Of a stretch of 11,127 nucleotides of DNA, positions 6,631-11,127 are shown in pieces; the first letter of the stretch is position 1; every line of letters begins with the position of its first letter. Location of the stretch: positions 1-11,127 of the forward strand of contig WJLG01000009.1 in the NCBI GenBank assembly GCA_014728685.1, read 5' to 3'. Position numbers and translations under genes: made by a program. The stretch is from Candidatus Falkowiibacteriota bacterium. Its GTDB lineage: Bacteria; Patescibacteriota; Patescibacteriia; Patescibacteriales; WJLG01. The notes under the pieces were generated by a model. It ran no database searches. It worked only from the letters and a program-made list of their open reading frames with translations, and was not told where the DNA came from.

Positions 6631-7585
6631 CCCAAGTTTTTTCGGTTTTTATTATCTTCCCGTCGATCTTGAATCCGGAAGCTTTGGCATGACCGCCGCC
6701 GCCGAGTAATTTGGCTATTTTGGAAACATCTATTTTCGGGTTATTGGTACGGATACTGCCTTTTATACTTCCGGGTCTTTCTTCGCGAAGCAGCATTACC
6801 GCTTTTACATCATCTATGTTGGACAAAAAATTCATCACAGAATCAAAAGTCTCTTCGGTTTCTGAGAATTTTTCCATCTCTTCATAGGCCAGGCAGGCGA
6901 AAGCGATGCTATGGTCAGGGTTGATCTTTAGATTATCAAGGATGTTGCCGAGGACTTTCATCGAATGGATATTTTTGTTCTTCCAGGCATAGCGGTTTAT
7001 CTTCGGCATTAGCGCGCCTTCGGAAAGCATTTCGGAGGAAATAGCGATAGTTTCGGCGGTCGTTGAAGTATTTAAAAAATTGATAGTATCGGTCAAAATG
7101 CCGGTCAGGATGCAAGTTGCGATATCTTTTCCGAATTCAAGATCGTTCTCTTTGAAGAAGCGATAGATCACTTCAGCGGTTGAAGAGATGTCAGGTATCC
7201 TGATCTCAAGATCGGCATAATCATCAACCTTGGGATGGTGGTCGAACTCTATGATGAATTGTTTGGCGCGATTGTCTCTTATTTCCTTTTCCAGTTTTGT
7301 CCTTGAAAGCGCTCCGCAATCAACCACGATGGTCAGATCATATTCGCCCCAATTCAAATCCTTATCGTTTTTTATCTTGTTAGAATTAGGTATGAAATTG
7401 AACAAGGCAGGTACCTGGTCATTACAAAAGAGCTTGTGATCCTTTTTAAGTCTTTCCAGTAGCAGTGAAAAAGCGCATATCGAAGCCAGTGCGTCGCCGT
7501 CCGGCCTTTCGTGCGTTATCAATAATATATTATTGGCTGATCTTATTTTCTCCAATGCGTATTTGTATTTATTTGCGATTTCCAT
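6620..7585 (-). CDS. nrnA: DHH/DHHA1 phosphoesterase, nanoRNase NrnA-like
   Basis: 321 residues. NrnA-type enzymes hydrolyse 2-5 nt RNAs and, in some lineages, pAp or cyclic dinucleotide products, using Mn ions. The DHH domain shows all metal motifs: THERPDGDA (H25, D29, D31), VVDCG (D89), FDHHP (D115, H116, H117) and GILTDT (D166). The C-terminal DHHA1 domain has GSIRTN (about 276-281) and GGGGHAKASGF (295-305), the substrate-binding glycine loop. It follows rbfA, as in the widespread infB-rbfA-DHH cluster, but a terminator lies between them and no clear promoter was found in the 30 bp before its ATG. The usual following gene, truB, is absent; a convergent terminator comes next. Family assignment is firm; the exact substrate is not determined by sequence. 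Confidence 0.92.
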   Translation of the reverse strand: MEIANKYKYALEKIRSANNILLITHERPDGDALASICAFSLLLERLKKDHKLFCNDQVPALFNFIPNSNKIKNDKDLNWGEYDLTIVVDCGALSRTKLEKEIRDNRAKQFIIEFDHHPKVDDYADLEIRIPDISSTAEVIYRFFKENDLEFGKDIATCILTGILTDTINFLNTSTTAETIAISSEMLSEGALMPKINRYAWKNKNIHSMKVLGNILDNLKINPDHSIAFACLAYEEMEKFSETEETFDSVMNFLSNIDDVKAVMLLREERPGSIKGSIRTNNPKIDVSKIAKLLGGGGHAKASGFKIDGKIIKTEKTWEIK

Positions 7586-7599
7586 ATTGATCTGGTCTT

Positions 7600-7625
7600 A
7601 AAAAGCCCTGTTAACTAGGGCTTTT
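7600..7625 (-). terminator. Hairpin terminator after rbfA, overlapping its stop codon
   Basis: Plus-strand arms AAAAGCCCT (7601-7609) and AGGGCTTTT (7617-7625) form a 9-bp stem with a 7-base loop. Read on the minus strand, a run of five T follows the stem. The rbfA TAG (7617-7615) lies in the hairpin, and the nrnA ATG is 15 bp beyond the stem. It may be a full or a partial terminator within the infB cluster. Confidence 0.78.
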
Positions 7626-7971
7626 GTTCATTCTCTTCTTTTTCCTTTTCTATTTCATTGAATATCTCATCAAGAGAAGCCGCGTTTTTTTCCGTCGGAT
7701 CGAACACCCATGCCAAGCGCGGGATCTTTTTGAGCTTTATCTTTTTGGAAAGCAGAGAGACGATCAAGCCGGAGCTGCTCCTTAATTTTTTCAAGGCGGT
7801 TCCGGCCATATTGTCAGGCAGGACGGAAATAGCCACTTTGGCACTTCTTAGATCCGGAGAACAATCGACATAAGAGACTGTTATCATGCCGTTTTCCAGT
7901 TTTATATTTTCATTCACTATTAGGGCAATGTTTTGATGCAGCAGTTCATTGACCTGATCCATTCTGCTCAT
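7615..7971 (-). CDS. rbfA: 30S ribosome-binding factor A
   Basis: 118 residues, typical for RbfA, a small KH-fold protein that binds the 30S subunit and helps mature the 5' end of 16S rRNA. Recognisable features are the N-terminal helix (MSRMDQVNELLHQNIALIV), the strand block ITVSYVDCSPDLRSAKVAISV (about 30-50), and KIKLKKIPRLAWVFDPT (about 76-92), where the P-x-L-x-x-x-x-D pattern is family-typical. The common DPR-x-G stretch after the first helix is not obvious here (NENIKLENG). The C-terminus is a K/E-rich tail. Its ATG follows the infB stop after a single base, so translation is probably coupled. A second ATG at codon 4 is possible, but the first is favoured by the junction. Confidence 0.9.
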   Translation of the reverse strand: MSRMDQVNELLHQNIALIVNENIKLENGMITVSYVDCSPDLRSAKVAISVLPDNMAGTALKKLRSSSGLIVSLLSKKIKLKKIPRLAWVFDPTEKNAASLDEIFNEIEKEKEENEQKP

Positions 7972-7972
7972 A

Positions 7973-9937
7973 TTATAATTTGTTGATAATTTCTTTGTTT
8001 TCGTAGAAATTGATAATATCGCCTTCTTGTATCACCGGATTTCCCTTAAATGAAATTCCGCATTCTTGGTCTTTTGAGGCTTCGTTGACATCTTCTTTGC
8101 CTGATTGGATCTTTTCGACTTCGCCGGTAGTTATCAATTCTTTGTCGCGGTAAATCTCCACCTTGGAAGCTTTGATCGTTCCATCCAGGACTTTACCCCC
8201 GACTATTTGATCGGAGTCCCCGGTTTTGAATATTGCCAAGACTTTCAATCTTCCCAGATCGATCCTTTCGAATTTAGGAGTGACCAACTTCTGCATTTCT
8301 TCTCGGACATAGGCGATCAGATCATAAATAATATTAAAAGTATGCACTTTAACATCTTTTTCTCTGAGTAAGGTTTCAGCGGCCGGGTTTACTTTAACAT
8401 TGAACCCCACGATCTCGGCATTAGCCGCCTCCGCTCTGTCTATATCTCCTTCGATGATATTTCCCAAACCTTTATTTACTATCTTGACCTTTACTTCTTC
8501 GGTATTGATCTTCATCAATGATTCTTCCACCGCTTCGGCCGAACCCAAGACATCGCTTTTGATGATGATGTTGAAATGTTTGATGTTGTCAGAATCGCTT
8601 TCCTGAGTCTGGGCCGGCAGAGTGGTCTGTCTTTTGACCATCTTGAATTTTCCTTTGATCCTTTCGCCTTCGCCGACCTCGATTATATCTCCGACTGTTG
8701 GAGCGATCTTCAAGCCGATGATCTTGACCGGAGTCGATGGAGTAGCGGCTTCTATATCTTGGCCGTTGTAATCTTTTAAAGACCGGGCCTTGCCGATCAT
8801 TTTTTCTTGCAGGCAAAGCTGATCGCCGATCTTCAGAGTTCCGTTCTGCACCAAAATAGTGGCGACCGGGCCGGAATTCTTGTCTACATGCGATTCGATC
8901 ACAGTGCCGATCGCTTGGCTTTCCGGGTTGGCTTTCATATTCTTGGCCTCAGTATCGGTCAGCAAAAGAATGGTATCCAAAATATCTTCAATACCCTCGC
9001 CTTTAAGAGCCGATATCGGCACGCAGACAATTTTTCCTCCCCAATCCTCAGGGATGATATTCAATTGAGTTGAGAGTTCTTGCTTGACCCGGTTTATGTC
9101 CGCGCCTTCTTTATCCATTTTGTTGATAGCGACGATAAAAGGAATGCCGGCAGCTTGGATGATCTTGTAGGCTTCCACAGTCTGCGGTTTGACCCCGTCG
9201 TCAGCGGCCACCACCAGAATAGCCACGTCGGCGATCTTAGCGCCGCGGCTTCTCATGGCAGTAAAGGCTTCATGGCCGGGAGTATCGATGAAAGTTATGG
9301 ATCTGTCGTTTCTTTCGATCTGATAGGCTCCGATATGCTGCGTGATGCCTCCGTGTTCACCGGCGACGACATTTGTTTTTCTGATAGTATCAAGCAGCTT
9401 GGTCTTTCCATGGTCCACATGGCCCATTACGACTATGACCGGCGCTCTTTCTTGTAATTTATCTTGGCTTTCTTTTTCCAAAACTTTGTTTATTTTACCT
9501 TCTTCCGAACCTGCTTCTTCTTCCTGATCCTCTTTTTCTAAAACCTCAACATCAAGATTTTCACCTATGATCATGGCGGTATCAATATCTATTTTTTCAT
9601 TTATTGAAGTAAAAATCCCATTTTTCATCAATTCGGATAAAACCTTGTTGACCGGGATCTGGGCTACTTCTGCAAAATCCCTAACAGTGATCAACTTTGG
9701 GATCTGGATCTTTTTCAGCACTTTTTCTTTTTCTGTTTTTTCTTCCTCTTTTTCAGCCTTTTCTTTTTCTATTCGAAGTTTTTCTCTAAAACTCGGCCAT
9801 TCTTTCATTATCTTATGAGCAGTCTTATTATCGACTTTTATAGCTTTAAAACCAATATGAAAACCCATGCGCGGCAAATATTCGCGCAATTCGTTCGGAG
9901 TGATCCTTAGCCTTCTTGCAAGTTCGGTTATATTCAT
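7973..9937 (-). CDS. infB: Translation initiation factor IF-2
   Basis: 654 residues, shorter than E. coli IF-2 (890) mainly at the N-terminus. IF-2 is the GTPase that brings initiator tRNA to the 30S subunit and promotes subunit joining. Layout: IF2_N domain (1-48), a K/E-rich linker (about 54-76), a second IF2_N-like domain (about 80-135), an acidic linker, then the G domain from 165 with GHVDHGKT (172-179), GGITQHIG (196-203), DTPGH (218-222), NKMD (272-275) and SAL (309-311). Domain II (about 340-425), domain III with [10 protein letters not shown] (461-470) and the C-terminal domain carrying CGISF (626-630) follow. All GTPase motifs are intact. It has its own 86-bp upstream region with a promoter candidate, is translationally coupled to rbfA, and has no Shine-Dalgarno sequence. 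Confidence 0.97.
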   Translation of the reverse strand: MNITELARRLRITPNELREYLPRMGFHIGFKAIKVDNKTAHKIMKEWPSFREKLRIEKEKAEKEEEKTEKEKVLKKIQIPKLITVRDFAEVAQIPVNKVLSELMKNGIFTSINEKIDIDTAMIIGENLDVEVLEKEDQEEEAGSEEGKINKVLEKESQDKLQERAPVIVVMGHVDHGKTKLLDTIRKTNVVAGEHGGITQHIGAYQIERNDRSITFIDTPGHEAFTAMRSRGAKIADVAILVVAADDGVKPQTVEAYKIIQAAGIPFIVAINKMDKEGADINRVKQELSTQLNIIPEDWGGKIVCVPISALKGEGIEDILDTILLLTDTEAKNMKANPESQAIGTVIESHVDKNSGPVATILVQNGTLKIGDQLCLQEKMIGKARSLKDYNGQDIEAATPSTPVKIIGLKIAPTVGDIIEVGEGERIKGKFKMVKRQTTLPAQTQESDSDNIKHFNIIIKSDVLGSAEAVEESLMKINTEEVKVKIVNKGLGNIIEGDIDRAEAANAEIVGFNVKVNPAAETLLREKDVKVHTFNIIYDLIAYVREEMQKLVTPKFERIDLGRLKVLAIFKTGDSDQIVGGKVLDGTIKASKVEIYRDKELITTGEVEKIQSGKEDVNEASKDQECGISFKGNPVIQEGDIINFYENKEIINKL

Positions 9938-9990
9938 AAATAAAAATAATAAATAAAATTAGCCTAAATACTTTAATAGACTTATTTAAT

Positions 9991-10017
9991 CTTATACTGT
10001 TTTTATTGAGAAGTCAA
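9991..10017 (-). promoter_or_regulatory. Candidate infB promoter
   Basis: Read on the minus strand: TTGACT (10017-10012), a 15-bp spacer and TATAAG (9996-9991). Both boxes match five of six bases, but the spacer is shorter than the optimum. The predicted leader is about 46 bases, AT-rich, without a Shine-Dalgarno sequence. This lies in the widest gene-free gap of the window (9938-10023); nothing else was seen in it. Confidence 0.5.
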
Positions 10018-10023
10018 ACCTTT

Positions 10024-10656
10024 TTATTGGAAAAATTTAGATATTGGAGCAAAGCTTTTTCTATGGATCGGGCAGGGGCCGTGTTCAGCTACCGCTTCCA
10101 TATGTATCTTCGTGCCATAGCCTCGATGCTTGTCAAAGCCGTACATTGGGTATTTTTCGTGGAATTCGTCCATCATCCGATCGCGCGCCACTTTGGCGAC
10201 TATGGAAGCGGCCGCGATCGAAAGGACGGAATTATCGCCTTTGACCACAGCTTCTTGCCTAAGACTAGAGTTCGGTATCTGGAATTTGCCATCAAGCATC
10301 ACAAAGGCCGGTTTTTCCCGAAGAGCGCTAATGGCCTTTTTCATGGCCAGAAAAGTAGCCTCCAGGATGTTTATCCTATCAATGGTTTCGTGGTCGCAGA
10401 TGCCGATGCCAACCTCGCAAAAATTAGCTTGTATAAAATCAAAAAGCTCATCTCGCTTTTTGGCTGTAAGTTTTTTGGAATCTTTTATGTATTTGATCTC
10501 TTCGCAGGCAGCTAAAAGAGAACAGGTTTTCGGATCCAAGGAAACCGCGGCCGCAACCACCGGGCCGGCCAAAGGTCCGCGCCCGGCCTCGTCCAAACCG
10601 CAGATAATTTGGTGGCCGCATGAGAATAATGAATTTTCTTTATCAAGTGAAAGCAT
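10024..10656 (-). CDS. rnhB: Ribonuclease HII
   Basis: 210 residues, normal for RNase HII, which cuts the RNA strand of RNA-DNA hybrids and removes single ribonucleotides misincorporated in DNA. The family signature CGLDEAGRGPLAGPVVAAAV (19-38) gives D22 and E23. D122 in MLDG and D141 in KGD complete the expected metal-binding set. AAASIVAKVARDR (148-160) and FDKHRGYGT (174-182) are also diagnostic; the GYG Tyr normally recognises the ribonucleotide. The start at MLSLDKENS leaves a 21-residue lead-in to the active site, as usual. It lies 56 bp downstream of the tyrosine recombinase stop, across the TACGTA repeats, and 86 bp upstream of infB. No clear promoter was found, so transcription may come from the recombinase side. 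Confidence 0.96.
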   Translation of the reverse strand: MLSLDKENSLFSCGHQIICGLDEAGRGPLAGPVVAAAVSLDPKTCSLLAACEEIKYIKDSKKLTAKKRDELFDFIQANFCEVGIGICDHETIDRINILEATFLAMKKAISALREKPAFVMLDGKFQIPNSSLRQEAVVKGDNSVLSIAAASIVAKVARDRMMDEFHEKYPMYGFDKHRGYGTKIHMEAVAEHGPCPIHRKSFAPISKFFQ

Positions 10657-10672
10657 AATTAAGCTGTTGATG

Positions 10673-10708
10673 AAATACGTAATAAAATACGTAATTAATT
10701 ACGTATAT
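10673..10708. repeat. Three TACGTA repeats at exact 12-bp spacing, two forming a 20-bp palindrome
   Basis: TACGTA occurs at 10676-10681, 10688-10693 and 10700-10705, exactly 12 bp apart. The first two are direct copies of AAATACGTAAT (10673-10683 and 10685-10695). The second and third form the perfect palindrome ATACGTAATTAATTACGTAT (10687-10706). The repeats occupy most of the 56-bp gap between the recombinase and rnhB genes. The stem is too AT-rich to be a convincing terminator. Confidence 0.85.
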
Positions 10709-10710
10709 GA
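10683..10710. other. Candidate dif-like recombination core site
   Basis: Centred on the palindrome, 11-bp arms TAAAATACGTA (10683-10693) and TACGTATATGA (10700-10710) flank a 6-bp centre ATTAAT (10694-10699). Nine of eleven arm positions pair as an inverted repeat. An 11-6-11 layout is that of Xer dif sites and tyrosine-recombinase core sites. It ends two bases before the recombinase stop codon. Similarity to known dif arms is only partial, so function is inferred from layout and position; an operator or chance AT-rich palindrome remains possible. Confidence 0.35.
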
Positions 10711-10712
10711 TC

Positions 10713-11127
10713 CTATAACAAGTCTTTTATCTTATCAAATTGCGTTGTTGCCACTTTTGTATAGATCTGTGTGGTTTCCAGCCGCGCATGGCCCAGAAGC
10801 GCTTGGATATAGCGGATATCCAGCCCGCTTTCAAGGAGATGAGTGGCAAAACTGTGGCGGAAAGTATGCGGAGTTATATTTTTAGCCAGACCGGCTTTTC
10901 TGGTATTTTGTGAAACAATGGCTTGAACGGTTCTGGTGGTAAGCTTGCCGCCTCCCATTGACTCAAAAGCATATTCCAAGGGACGCCATTGCCGCAGATA
11001 TTTATTTATATTGGCAAGAACCGTTTCCGATATGATGGTTATTCGATCTTTCTTACCTTTAGCTCCCTTGATATGGAGTGATTTGCGATCGAAATCAATA
11101 TCGTTAATTTTCAGGTTGATCACTTCA
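10713..11127 (-). CDS. Tyrosine recombinase (XerC/D or integron-integrase-like), C-terminal part
   Basis: The frame is open to the right edge (SEVINL is the first readable block), so the N-terminal SAM-like domain and the first catalytic Arg lie outside; 137 residues remain. Numbering from the GTG at 11123: the beta-hairpin lysine is probably K22 (AKGKKDR), box II HTFRH gives H86 and R89, LLGHARLETTQIYTKV gives H112 and the nucleophile Y121. All catalytic residues in the window are intact. SFATHLLESGLDIRYIQ and GGKLTTRTVQ resemble XerC/D and IntI-like integrases. Such enzymes cut and rejoin DNA at short inverted-repeat sites, for chromosome dimer resolution or element integration. A dif-like repeat lies just past its stop. 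Whether it is the housekeeping Xer or an element integrase cannot be decided from this part. Confidence 0.92.
   Translation of the reverse strand, partial: EVINLKINDIDFDRKSLHIKGAKGKKDRITIISETVLANINKYLRQWRPLEYAFESMGGGKLTTRTVQAIVSQNTRKAGLAKNITPHTFRHSFATHLLESGLDIRYIQALLGHARLETTQIYTKVATTQFDKIKDLL

Noticed and set aside
10687..10720. The 20-bp palindrome as a terminator for the recombinase gene.
   Set aside because: The stem has only two G-C pairs and the run after it is TTTTATT; far weaker than the other hairpins in the window. A protein-binding role fits the repeat spacing better.
10130..10885. Long plus-strand frame of about 250 codons opposite rnhB and the recombinase.
   Set aside because: It runs antisense across two clearly recognised genes and their gap, resembles no known protein, and has an unnatural composition.
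1..11127. TGA reassigned to glycine or tryptophan, as in some related lineages.
   Set aside because: No in-frame TGA occurs inside the recognised genes and Trp/Gly codons are ordinary, so there is no evidence for recoding, only for absence of TGA.
1..11127. CRISPR array, tRNA or rRNA genes, insertion sequences, phage defence cluster.
   Set aside because: No spaced repeat array, cloverleaf with a CCA-type end, transposase motif or defence domain was seen; nearly every base is assigned to a recognised gene or short control site.

Overview
The window reads as a gene-dense chromosomal segment of a bacterium, most likely a member of the Candidate Phyla Radiation (Patescibacteria, Parcubacteria-like). 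That placement is inference. It rests on very short or absent intergenic gaps, AT-rich leaders with no Shine-Dalgarno sequence at nine clear starts, K/E/I-rich proteins, a compact 654-residue IF-2, and the mixture of housekeeping genes with a small copper-resistance cassette. No rRNA, tRNA, CRISPR array or insertion sequence was recognised.

Plus strand, 1-6597. The window opens inside ftsH (AAA protease, N-terminus outside), followed 10 bp later by a small four-helix membrane protein and a strong intrinsic terminator. Next is a copper cassette: a promoter whose start point falls on a perfect CsoR-type operator, csoR, a fusion protein (HMA domain, SafE/DsbD-type membrane domain, cupredoxin-like domain, Cys-rich tail) and a copper P1B-ATPase (copA). 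A hairpin terminator ends the cassette and abuts the start of trmD (tRNA m1G37 methyltransferase). A 39-residue single-helix membrane microprotein with a TTG start follows.

Minus strand, 11127-6600 (transcribed right to left). A tyrosine recombinase (C-terminal part only), rnhB (RNase HII), infB (IF-2), rbfA (30S maturation factor) and a DHH/DHHA1 nanoRNase-type phosphoesterase. infB-rbfA-DHH is the familiar translation/ribosome-maturation cluster. The two strands converge on a 30-bp perfect palindrome acting as a bidirectional terminator; the stop codons of both flanking genes touch its arms.

How the genes work together. CsoR should sense cytosolic Cu(I) and derepress the fusion protein and CopA. 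The fusion's HMA, membrane, cupredoxin and Cys-tail modules look like a Cu(I) relay across the membrane, and CopA pumps Cu(I) out. The rest is translation (TrmD, IF-2, RbfA), RNA turnover (RNase HII, DHH phosphoesterase), membrane protein quality control (FtsH) and DNA recombination.

Most worth a second look: a dif-like 11-6-11 inverted repeat with a third half-site, lying 2 bp beyond the recombinase stop codon; the copper fusion protein; a T at position -1 of every visible start together with the lack of Shine-Dalgarno sequences; the complete absence of TGA stops; and promoters or stop codons nested within terminator hairpins.
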